Shown: piece after piece, positions 27,175 to 35,432 of the stretch
Numbering within the stretch: the first letter of the stretch is position 1
How the letters are laid out: each line of letters opens with the position of its first letter
Assembly: GCA_034521465.1 (NCBI GenBank)
Contig: JAXHMN010000016.1
Span: forward strand, 124,001 to 188,000
Source of the DNA: SURF-28 sp034521465
GTDB lineage: Bacteria; Bacteroidota; Ignavibacteria; Ignavibacteriales; Melioribacteraceae
Direction: 5' to 3'
Length of the DNA: 64,000 nt
Made by a program: the position numbers and the translations under genes
Notes under the pieces: generated by a model
The model's input: only the letters and a program-made list of their open reading frames with translations
Databases searched by the model: none
Told to the model about the DNA's origin: nothing

Positions 27175-28043
27175 TTAAGTTGAAAATCTGATCTGTTTCG
27201 GACGAACGCCAGTAACAAATTCTTGCATTTCCGCTAAAATTGAGATATGTGTCTCCAGATCGCAGAAAAGATGATCCTTACCTTCAAATTCTACTAACTT
27301 TGAATTTGGTATGCGTTCTGCTATATATCTACCTTCTTCAACTCGGATTTCGATATCAGCCTTTTTCTAAAGAGTAGAAGCGTCGGAATTTTTATTAAAC
27401 TCAAAATATCAGTCACATCAATTTGCGTACATTGTTTATGCAATATCAAGGCAGCTTTTGGGCTTCCTCCTGAACGCAAATAACTGGCTAGCCAGAGCAT
27501 GAATCCATTATCGTCTGCAAGAGAAGGTACAAGTGTTTGTAATTCATCTAATTCACCATGTGCCCAATTGTCTTCAATTAATTTATTCGAAATCTCACGT
27601 TCTTCATCCGTTGGTGCCCATGGATAGTCTTCAGAAAATTTACGTTTAGCAAAAATCCCGAACCCAATTACACCCAATGTTTTTTCTGGATAATTTAAAG
27701 AGAATAATAAACTAACAGCGCCTCCTTCGGAATGGCTGAACAAGAATGCTTTTTCAGAGTTTGTAGCATCCATTACAGCATTTATATCATCCATTCGTTC
27801 TTCCATAGTAGAATACTCATCAGATCTATCAGATAATCCAGTACCTCTTTTGTCAAATATTATCAACCGTGAGAAGAATGTAAGTCTTGTTAAAAATGCA
27901 GCAAGTCTTGGCTCAGACCACATCATGTCAATATTTGATACCCAACCAGGTATATAAATAATGTCTATGAGACCACTCTCCCTATTACTCTGGTAGGCAA
28001 TATTAAATGTTCCGCTTTTTGTATAATTGGTTTTTGGCTTCAA
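27175..28043 (-). CDS. alpha/beta hydrolase of the cyclase-associated type (one frameshift)
   Basis: TTG 28043 opens MKPKTNYTKSGTFNIAYQS, then DIIYIPGWVSNIDMMW, FDKRGTGLSDR and the nucleophile elbow FSHSEGGAVS. The frame shifts near 27365 and continues EIRVEEGRYIAERIPNSK, LVEFEGKDHLFCDLE, EMQEFVTGVRP to a stop at 27175. In relatives, EFLTGVRP normally links to an adenylate cyclase or a DNA-binding domain; here an AraC domain remnant follows. It is the cassette nearest the recombinase remnant. Substrate unknown. Confidence 0.75.
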
Positions 28044-28085
28044 AGAATTATTTTAATATATATTGATTAATTAGTTTGTTTTTAG

Positions 28086-28135
28086 AATGTGTTACAACGT
28101 CTCAATACACGCATTGCGTATATTAGGACATTAGG
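28086..28135 (-). repeat. short attC-like / attI-like site D
   Basis: Between the first cassette gene and the recombinase remnant. On the minus strand: ATATACGCAATGCGTGTAT, an almost perfect palindrome whose left half matches the TATACGTAATGCG arm of site A, then TGAGACGTTGTAACAC, the same end as site C. It shares AATGTGTTACAACGT exactly with site C. It could be a shortened attC or part of an attI. Confidence 0.45.
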
Positions 28136-28177
28136 TTATATTAACCTTTATTTAAGACGGAAATTAAACCATCTAAT

Positions 28178-28458
28178 ATGAAGAAGCAAGAAGTTTTAGA
28201 TAAGTTTACCGGACAACTATAAATCGAAAACCATTCAAAGCGAACAAAATAAAATTATTTATCAACGCTTAATTCAGTTTTTAAAGCCGCACTTGAAAAA
28301 GCAAGTTTAAAAAAAGAAATAGTTCATTCACTGTTTAATAGTTTTGTGGCATTGTCATCACTTTGGGACAGCCCATTTACTGGATGAAGGAACAGATATC
28401 CGGTATATTATAGGTTATAAATCATCCGATAAATTCCCAAATAGGATTACAACATGGA
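28178..28458 (+). pseudogene. remnant of a tyrosine recombinase (catalytic C-terminus)
   Basis: In one frame: VFKAALEKASLKKEIVHSL; in the next: RHCHHFGTAHLLDEGTDIRY, then IIGYKSSDK. Put together this matches the box II region of Xer/IntI enzymes (HSLRHSFATHLLxxGTDIRYIQxLLGHxSS) with the H-x-x-R and GH motifs degraded. The N-terminal half and the final catalytic tyrosine are missing and stops interrupt it. It points away from the minus-strand cassettes, the normal arrangement of an integron integrase. Too short to tell IntI from Xer. Confidence 0.6.
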
Positions 28459-29242
28459 ATATATAGTTATAGCTGTTGTTGCATTATTTGTTGCCGGACT
28501 AACATTCTTTTCAGGATTTGGTCTCGGCACATTGCTGATGCCCGCTTTCGCACTTTTTTTCCCGATTGAAGTTGCGATCGCTGCCACCGCGATTGTTCAT
28601 TTCGTAAACAACATTTATAAATTTATTTTAATAGGTAAAGAGGGTAATCTGAGAGTAATACTTACTTTTGGAATTCCAGCTTTAATAGCCGCAGCCGGCG
28701 GCGCTTATATATTAGATTATGTTAGCCGGATAGAAGGATTAATACAATATACAATGTTCGGTTATGAACTAACTGTAACACCGGTTAAGTTGTTGATTGC
28801 TATTTTGATGATGATCTTTGCTTATTTTGAATTGGCTCCAAATTTAAAGAGTTTCGATGTAACAAGTAAATGGATACCGGTCGGTGGTGTTCTTTCCGGT
28901 TTTTTCGGGGGGCTCTCAGGCCATCAAGGTGCGTTAAGATCAGCATTTTTAATAAGAGCCGGTTTAGCCAAAAAAGAATTTATCGGCACCGTCGTCGGTT
29001 GTTCTTTATTAGTAGATATTACGAGAATAACCGTTTACGGATTTACTTTTTTCAAAACGGATTTTGCTATTTTAGAAGAAACCGGTTTACTCGGTTTATT
29101 AATTGCAGGATCAATTGCAGCGTTTATCGGCAGTACAATTGGTAGATATTTAATTGAAAAAGTTACTTTCAAATCAATTCAATATACGGTTGCGACAATG
29201 TTGTTTTTGCTCGCAATCGGCTTAGGGATGGGAGTTTTATAG
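28454..29242 (+). CDS. TauE/SafE-family sulfite or anion exporter
   Basis: 262 residues, about eight membrane helices, with the repeated family motif: FSGFGLGTLLMPAF near the start and SGFFGGLSGHQGALRSAFL in the second half. Family members export sulfite, sulfoacetate or related anions, or are uncharacterised. ATG 28454 follows AGGATT. The gene probably continued the NapH-like/cytochrome/DoxX operon before the island separated them. The thioredoxin gene starts immediately after its stop. Confidence 0.85.
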   Translation: MEYIVIAVVALFVAGLTFFSGFGLGTLLMPAFALFFPIEVAIAATAIVHFVNNIYKFILIGKEGNLRVILTFGIPALIAAAGGAYILDYVSRIEGLIQYTMFGYELTVTPVKLLIAILMMIFAYFELAPNLKSFDVTSKWIPVGGVLSGFFGGLSGHQGALRSAFLIRAGLAKKEFIGTVVGCSLLVDITRITVYGFTFFKTDFAILEETGLLGLLIAGSIAAFIGSTIGRYLIEKVTFKSIQYTVATMLFLLAIGLGMGVL

Positions 29243-29589
29243 ATGGAGGAAAACGGTATTTTGAAGCAGAGTGAATTAGATGAATTTATTCAAGCTAATG
29301 ATGCTGTTGCAGTTTATTTCAGCACTGAATATTGTAATGTCTGTAAAGTTCTTAAGCCGAAGATCATTGAGTTTTTAGAAGAAAACTTTCCAAAAATCAT
29401 TTTTAAGTATGTTGATATTGAAAAATCTAGAGAGACAGCCGGCAAGTATTCAATATTTGCAGTACCCACTATTGTATTTCTACTTTAACGGACAAGAGAC
29501 GTTTTCGCAAATCAAGAAATTTTAGTTTATCGGAATTATACCAAGCAGTTGGTCGACCCTATTCATTTACTATTTTCATAACCTATTAA
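29243..29589 (+). CDS. thioredoxin-fold protein (two frameshifts near the 3' end)
   Basis: MEENGILKQSELDEFIQAND leads into AVYFSTEYCNVCKVLKPK with the redox motif CNVC, and FAVPTIVF with the cis-proline. The tracked frame ends early at 29488; adjusting at about 29480 and 29521 gives YFNGQETFSQIKKF and SLSELYQAVGRPYSFTIFI to a stop at 29589, the normal C-terminal helix. About 115 residues. It starts right after the TauE stop (coupled). No signal peptide, so a cytoplasmic thiol-disulfide protein. Confidence 0.82.
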
Positions 29590-29614
29590 AGGAAAATGCA
29601 AATGCAATTTATAT

Positions 29615-29992
29615 ATGTTGTTTTGTATCTTTGCTTTCATCAACATAAATGTGTTCTCCCAGGAAGAACCAGAATTCAAAATGGTTCAGTATTATTTTGT
29701 TGAGTTGATAAGAAATAATGATAGACCTGAATTAGACTCCGCATCGGTTATGAAAATTCAAGAAGGTCACATGAATAATATGAAAGAAATGGCGGAAGCC
29801 GGTAAACTTTTATGTGCCGGTCCGTTTGGCGATAAAAGAGGTGGTGGAATTTGGGTGTTGAAAACCGAATCACTTGAAGAAGCAAAGGAACTTTGTGAAA
29901 ATGATCCGGCTGTAATTAACAAAAGATTAAAATATGATATAAGACCTTGGTGGACTTCGGAAGGGACGTTTAGTTTCAAAGAAGAAAATTAA
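29615..29992 (+). CDS. secreted YCII-domain protein
   Basis: 125 residues: hydrophobic signal (MLFCIFAFININVFSQ) then a YCII (dimeric alpha-beta barrel) domain with KIQEGHMNNMKEMAEAGKLL, CAGPFGDKRGGGIWVLKT and DPAVINKRLKYDIRPWW. The conserved His of the fold is in EGHM. The best ribosome-binding site lies before ATG 29596, which is in another frame, so one base may be missing near 29610 and the true start may be there. Function of secreted YCII proteins is unknown. Its stop overlaps that of the convergent gene. Confidence 0.75.
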   Translation: MLFCIFAFININVFSQEEPEFKMVQYYFVELIRNNDRPELDSASVMKIQEGHMNNMKEMAEAGKLLCAGPFGDKRGGGIWVLKTESLEEAKELCENDPAVINKRLKYDIRPWWTSEGTFSFKEEN

Positions 29993-30390
29993 TAAATTAT
30001 TTGTACTCTGACTGAATCCGGAAATACTAAAATTCTGTGTGTAATATTCTGACCTTCGGTACAACCGGCTCCCATTTCTGCCGATTCAATTCCCACTCCT
30101 TCAAACAAAGCTTGATCAGCGCGGGCATAGAGGGTGGAATAAGTACCATTTTCGTTTTGCTTAAATCTGGCGGGTATATCGAATCCCTCAAAACTATTAC
30201 TTCCACCCCCTAAGTTCGATAGTTTTTTATAATACGCTTGTGATAAATTTGCTATTGTAAGCAGGTCATTAGTAATTCCATTTCGATTTGCTTCAACGGC
30301 ATTTGCATGGAATAAATTCATTCCAACAATTACGGCAGCTCCAACTATAATAACACCAAGCGCAATCAACAAAAGTTGAGATTGACCCAT
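29989..30390 (-). CDS. pilin-like single-helix membrane protein
   Basis: 133 residues beginning MGQSQLLLIALGVIIVGAAV, a hydrophobic helix preceded by only a few residues, then NLFHANAVEANRNGITNDLL, as in class III/pseudopilin-like N-termini without a long leader. The C-terminal part is a short globular domain with one cysteine. No assembly genes are nearby. The pilin resemblance rests on the N-terminus only. Confidence 0.5.
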   Translation of the reverse strand: MGQSQLLLIALGVIIVGAAVIVGMNLFHANAVEANRNGITNDLLTIANLSQAYYKKLSNLGGGSNSFEGFDIPARFKQNENGTYSTLYARADQALFEGVGIESAEMGAGCTEGQNITHRILVFPDSVRVQIIY

Positions 30391-30439
30391 TTACAAACCA
30401 GATTTGTTAAATTAGTATCAATTTATTGAGAAAACTATT

Positions 30440-31730
30440 TCAAAGCAACGATTTTAGTGAATTGTAATGAGCTTCAATTGTTTTATCTAAATCTTCTTTT
30501 GAATGGGCGGTAGAAACAAACATTGCTTCAAATTGTGCAGGAGCTAAATACACTCCATTCTTTAACATTTCGTTGAAGTATTTACCATAAAGTTCAGTAT
30601 CGGATTTAACAGCAGATTTAAAATCGTTTACAGCCGCTTCGGTGAAAAACATACACATCATTGAACCAACACGAGTCATTGTATAGTCTTTACCAAGCTT
30701 CATCAGATTTTCTTTTAATCCTTTTTCCAGATATGCAGACTGATCTTCCAGAATTGTATAGGTGTAAGGGTTATCTTTAATTTTCTTAAGGGCCGCATAT
30801 CCTGCTGCCATCGCCAAAGGATTTCCACTTAATGTTCCGGCTTGATAAACCGGTCCGACAGGGGCTATCTTTTCCATAATTTCTTTCTTTCCACCGAATG
30901 CACCAACCGGCAAACCTCCACCGATGATTTTACCGAAGGTAGTAAGATCAGGTTTAACACCAAGCACTTCTTGTGCACCGCCGGGAGCAACTCTAAAACC
31001 TGTCATCACTTCATCGAAAATGAGTACAATATTTTCTCTTGTGCAAATCTCGCGTAGTTCGGTGAGGAACTCTTCCGTTGCGGGAATGACTCCCATATTT
31101 CCTGCGATTGGTTCAATGATGATAGCAGCAATATCATTTTTGTTTGCTGCAACAACTTTCCGTCACCGATTCGATATCGTTGAAAGTCTGCGGTTAGTGT
31201 ATCTCGAGCGTTTCCTTGAGTTACTCCGGGACTAGTAGGGATTCCAAGTGTAAGTGCACCTGATCCAGCTTTAATGAGAAAGTAATCGGCATGCCCGTGA
31301 TAGCATCCCTCAAATTTTATAAATTTATCTTTTCCTGTAAAACCACGTGCTGCTCTAATAGCACTCATTGTTGCTTCGGTTCCGCTGTTTACCATTCTAA
31401 CTAATTCAACGGATGGAACAAGCTCTGTAATTAATTGTGCCATTTTAATTTCAATTTCGGCAGGAGCGCCAAAGCTTACCCCGTTTTCAATTTGTTCGAG
31501 TAATGCTTCTTTTATGAAGTCTGGATTGTGTCCGAACAAATGCGGTCCCCAGCTGCCTATGTAATCAATATACTCATTTCCATCGGCGTCAATCATTTTT
31601 GAGCCGTGACCTTTTGATATAAATAACGGATCTCCACCAACTGACTTAAATGCTCTTACCGGTGAGTTAACTCCGCCCGGAATAAATTTTTGTGCTTCTT
31701 CAAATAACTTTTTACTTTTTCGATATTCAT
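30440..31730 (-). CDS. hemL: glutamate-1-semialdehyde 2,1-aminomutase (frameshifted)
   Basis: Converts glutamate-1-semialdehyde to 5-aminolevulinate with PLP. ATG 31730 follows GAGGAG. The protein reads KKLFEEAQKFIPGGVNSPVR, IDYIGSWGPHLFGHNP, MVNSGTEATMSAIRAARGF, CYHGHADYF, then VLIFDEVMTGFRVAPGG and TFGKIIGGGLPVGAFGG, which contains the PLP lysine. Frame changes occur near 31722 (one A missing from a run) and as two insertions at about 31150-31175. About 430 residues, normal for HemL. Last gene of the haem cluster. Confidence 0.92.
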
Positions 31731-31745
31731 TTTATCTCCTCTTTA

Positions 31746-31845
31746 TCTTAATCATAATCTTAATCTTGCTCTTACTCTTAATCGTAATCTTACTCTTTTT
31801 CCATTCTTAATCCCAAAGCGATCAAGATTAGGAGTAAGATTAAGA
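31746..31845. repeat. low-complexity inverted repeat of CTTAATC/CTTACTC units
   Basis: Imperfect tandem 6-7 base units (CTTAATCATAATCTTAATC, CTTGCTCTTACTC, CTTAATCGTAATCTTACTC) followed, after about 26 bases, by an inverted stretch GATTAGGAGTAAGATTAAG. It could fold as a hairpin between hemB and hemL. Confidence 0.6.
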
Positions 31846-31853
31846 ACTATATT

Positions 31854-32830
31854 TTATTTTATCAACTTTGCAGCTTCTTTAGCAAAGTAAGTTAGAATCA
31901 TATCAGCGCCTGCTCTTTTGATCGCTAATAATGATTCCATCATAACTCTTTCTTCTTCTATCCAATCAAGTTTGCCTGCGGCTTTAATCATAGAATATTC
32001 ACCGCTTACTTGATAAGCAGCAGTCGGCATTGCCAATTCATGTTTTACTCTGTAGATAATATCGAGATAAGCGCCAGCTGGTTTCACCATTAAAATATCT
32101 GCTCCTTCATCAATATCGCTTTCGGCTTCGCGGATAGCTTCGTCTGTGTTTGCAATATCCATTTGATGCGATCTTCTATCACCGAATGCCGGAGTTGATT
32201 CGGCGGCATCTTCTGAAATGGTCCGTAATAACCGGAAGCATATTTAACGGCGTAACTCATAATCGGAATGTGAGAGAAACCTTTGTAATCTAATGCTTTG
32301 CGTATAGCAGCTACTCGACCGTCCATCATATCGGACGGCGCAACCATATCGGCTCCGGCTTCGCAGTGTGATACTGCTTCTCTGGCGAGAAGTGAAACTG
32401 TTTCATCGTTTAATATATTTTCACCGTCTAGTAAACCGCAATGTCCGTGTGATGTGTATTCGCACAGACAAACATCTGTTATTACGAGTAAATCTTTTAC
32501 TTCAGTTTTTATTGCTCTTATCGCTTTTTGAATTATACCGTTTGGATCATATGCTTCAGACCCTTTCTCATCTTTGTGTTCGGGGATTCCGAATAAGATA
32601 ACTGCGGGAATTCCTAAATCCCTCACTTCTTTACATTCTTTAACTAAGTTGTCAATTGAAAATTGATATACTCCCGGCATCGATTTAATTTCTCGTTTTT
32701 CATTTTCTCCGGGACGAACGAACAGCGGGTAAATTAAATCGTTTACACTTAGTTCGGTTTCTCTAACTAAATCTCGTACACGCGGGTTGTAACGTAATCT
32801 TCGTAATCTTTGATTTGGATACATTGCCAT
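31854..32830 (-). CDS. hemB: porphobilinogen synthase (5-aminolevulinate dehydratase), frameshifted
   Basis: Condenses two 5-aminolevulinates. The zinc-binding cysteines are present in TDVCLCEYTSHGHCG, so this is the Zn-dependent type. The Schiff-base lysines are in SYAVKYASGYYGPF and DILMVKPAGAYLD. The frame shifts near 32218, between YYGPFQ and DAAESTPAFGDRRSHQMD. About 325 residues. It lies between hemY and hemL. Confidence 0.93.
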
Positions 32831-32859
32831 TTTGCCTCCATTAACTTATAGTCAAGAGC

Positions 32860-32887
32860 AACCGCAAAGTCGCTATGACGCAAAGGT
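32860..32887 (+). repeat. copy of the dispersed CGCAAAG-type repeat
   Basis: AACCGCAAAGTCGCTATGACGCAAAG, in the gap between hemY and hemB. It is related to the copies at 36832, 37250, 47895, 47934, 49316 and 49357. Confidence 0.5.
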
Positions 32888-34250
32888 TTTTATCTTATTA
32901 AAAACTAATTCTGAATTTTTCACACAATCACCAACCGATATTCCGCCGCGGTAGTTGCCGCTTAAGAATATACCGGGATTTTCTTTCTCGAATTTATCAA
33001 AATAATTTTCGTGTTCGATATATCCTAAATTGTACTGCGGAATTGCTTTATGCCATTCGCGGTACTCTTTTAATTCCGGTTTACTCTCGATGTTCATAAT
33101 CTCGCTGAATTCTTTAATTGCTCTATCAACTATTTTTTCAGTCGGTTCCTCAAACAAATTCGGTTTTCTTGCACCGCCAACAAACAGCGTAAACGAAGCG
33201 TAACCTTCCGGCGCTCTATTTTTAAATATTGTTGAACTCCAAATTGCACCTAAAAAGTTTTTCTTCATTTTAGAAGGAATAAGAAATCCGAAACCATCTA
33301 AATCCCTTTTGATTTGTTCTTTTTTGTAACCTAAGTATAAAACTAGTACGGGCGGATAAAAAATATCATTAGCATGTTGAACAAAATCTTTATCAAACTT
33401 TGAAAAATAATTTGCGGCTTTATGAACCGGTATTGTTGACAGTAGAATATCTCCTGTTAACGATTTGCTTTCGCCGTTAACATCATATGTTATTTCATAT
33501 CCGTTTGCCGATTTGCTGATAATCTCAATTTTTGTATCATACTCAATCTTTGTATCAAATTTTTGTGCAATCGCTTTGGGGAATGACTGCATCCCATCAA
33601 TGAATGAAAACATCTTTGCGCTTTGTTTCGATTCTTCGTTGCGCTGTTTTCTCTCCTTCGCACCCTTTATCATTCCTTTTACTAATCCGCCGTAAACTTC
33701 TTCCAATCTATACAGTTTCGGGAAAGCAGATTTCACAGATAACTTATGTGGGTCACCAGCAAACACGCCGGATACAAAAGGATCGATTGCATAGTCTAAA
33801 AATTCTTTTCCTAATCTGCGTTGAACAAACTGTGCAATGCTTTGGTAATAACCATCGTTTGATTTTCCGATAAATGGTTCGCCCATTACTCTCAACTTTG
33901 CCTTCGTTGAAAACAATTTTGTTTTGATGAAAGCAGGCGGGGAAGTGGGCAGCGGGTGAAGTTTACCGTTCCTTAAAATATATCGTTTGTTTGATTCTTC
34001 GTTGGCATAGATCATCTGGTCTTTCAATCCAATGTCCTCAGCAAGTTTGCTGATTAATGGGGTTGTTTCCAATCCACTGTTCGGTCCAAAGTCAATTGTG
34101 AATCCATCTTTTGTGATTGTTTCCATTGCGCCGCCGGGTTCGCTTTTGGCTTCTAAGTATATGAACATCAAATCCATCTTTCATTAACCAATAAGCAGTT
34201 GCTAATCCTGAAATACCGGCACCGAGTACTATTATTTTCTTATTTGTCAT
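32873..34250 (-). CDS. hemY: protoporphyrinogen oxidase (frameshifted near the start)
   Basis: FAD-dependent oxidation of protoporphyrinogen IX. ATG 34250 gives MTNKKIIVLGAGISGLATAY, the dinucleotide-binding motif. After FDVHIL the frame shifts (about 34160) to EAKSEPGGAMETI and continues intact: DFGPNSGLETTP, DYAIDPFVSGVFAGDP, and the C-terminal FAD motif FLSGNYRGGISVGDCV. About 458 residues. The start overlaps the hemH stop by 11 bases. This O2-dependent type next to the O2-independent HemN suggests use under varying oxygen. Confidence 0.9.
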
Positions 34251-35208
34251 TTGTCTCATTCAATGCGTTTAACGTAATTTCTTTTAATGCTGTGATAAAG
34301 GTTGGTGAATCGTTTAGTCCTTTCATCACTATATAATTTTCAATGTTGTTTTTGTCGGCATCTTCTCTGTATTCAATATCTAGTTCAAATAAAGTTTCAA
34401 CGTGGTCGGATACGAAGCTAATCGGAACGATTAATAAATGTTTTTTCCCTTTTTCAGCAAGTTCTTCGATCATTGTATCCGTTGCCGGTTCAAGCCATTT
34501 AACAGGACCGACTTTACTCTGGAAACACAAATGATGTTTGTGGGAATTATTTCTTGCTTTCATCACTAAATCAACTGTCTCTTGAATCTGTTGGCTGTAA
34601 GGATCGCCGCTTTTTACCATGCTCATCGGTGTACCGTGAGCGCTGAAAACTATTTGAACTTCATTTCGTATATCTTCTGGAAATCTCCCGAGTGTTTCGT
34701 CTATCTTTTCATTTAGCGCTTTTATGTAATTCTGATTTTTGTAAAAGTTATTTATGTAAATATGTTTCGAGGTATCACCGTTATACTTTCTTTTCCATTC
34801 GTTGAATGATGAACCAATTGTGGAAATTGAATAATGTGGATAAAGAGGAAGCAAAACTACTTTATCATAATTTCCTTCTTCAACTTTTTTTGCTGCAACA
34901 TCTGTAAGAGGATGCCAGTAGCGCATTGCGGTTATTACATCTACTTCATCTAGTATTTTTTTCAATTCATCTTCTAACAGTTTACGTTGTTTTTCTGTCC
35001 ATTCATTTATCGGTGACTTGCCGCCGATAAGTTCATATTCCTCGGCAACTTTCGGCGCTCTTTTACTTGATATTATTTTGGCAAGTGTTTTTTGAAATGG
35101 GAGTTTAAAAATATCCGGATCTTGAAAAAGATTATATAAAAAAGGTTCAATCGCATCGATTGAATCAGGCCCGCCTAATTGAAAAAGTACAACTGCTGTT
35201 TTGCTCAT
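34240..35208 (-). CDS. hemH: ferrochelatase
   Basis: 322 residues; inserts Fe2+ into the porphyrin. Family motifs: FQLGGPDSIDAIEPFLYNLF at the N-terminus, MRYWHPLT, VLLPLYPHYSISTIGSS, FSAHGTPMSMVKSGDPYSQQ with the metal-site histidine, CFQSKVGPVKWLEPAT and the C-terminal FVSDHVETLFELDIEY with the conserved Glu. No [2Fe-2S] C-terminal extension. Frame intact. Confidence 0.95.
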   Translation of the reverse strand: MSKTAVVLFQLGGPDSIDAIEPFLYNLFQDPDIFKLPFQKTLAKIISSKRAPKVAEEYELIGGKSPINEWTEKQRKLLEDELKKILDEVDVITAMRYWHPLTDVAAKKVEEGNYDKVVLLPLYPHYSISTIGSSFNEWKRKYNGDTSKHIYINNFYKNQNYIKALNEKIDETLGRFPEDIRNEVQIVFSAHGTPMSMVKSGDPYSQQIQETVDLVMKARNNSHKHHLCFQSKVGPVKWLEPATDTMIEELAEKGKKHLLIVPISFVSDHVETLFELDIEYREDADKNNIENYIVMKGLNDSPTFITALKEITLNALNETNDK

Positions 35209-35265
35209 TTATTACCTTTCTTATAAAAACTGAAATTTATGTTATAAATTCCTTGCAGCTAATTG

Positions 35266-35380
35266 CCGTCCACTTTAGTGGACGGAGAAAATGACAACTA
35301 TTATTTGGACTTTAGTCCCATTTATATTTTTTATGGGGCTGAAGCCCAGGAAAAGTTGGTAATTTAAATCCCCAACTTTC
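35266..35380. repeat. cluster of REP-like palindromes between hemN and hemH
   Basis: Four hairpins in 115 bases: CCGTCCAC-TTTA-GTGGACGG (35266-35285), GGAC-TTTA-GTCC (35307-35318), GGGCT-GA-AGCCC (35336-35347) and AAAGTTGG/CCAACTTT (about 35353-35379). The shared TTTA or GA loops and short GC stems are typical of REP-type elements mobilised by IS200-like (RAYT) transposases. Confidence 0.65.
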
Positions 35381-35432
35381 CCATAGGGATGCCTTCGGCA
35401 AAAAGTCGGGGCAATTTATTACGGAAGCAATT

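Noticed and set aside
31741..31850. CTTAATC/CTTACTC repeats as a CRISPR array
   Set aside because: Units are 6-7 bases, imperfect and without spacers; no cas genes in the window.
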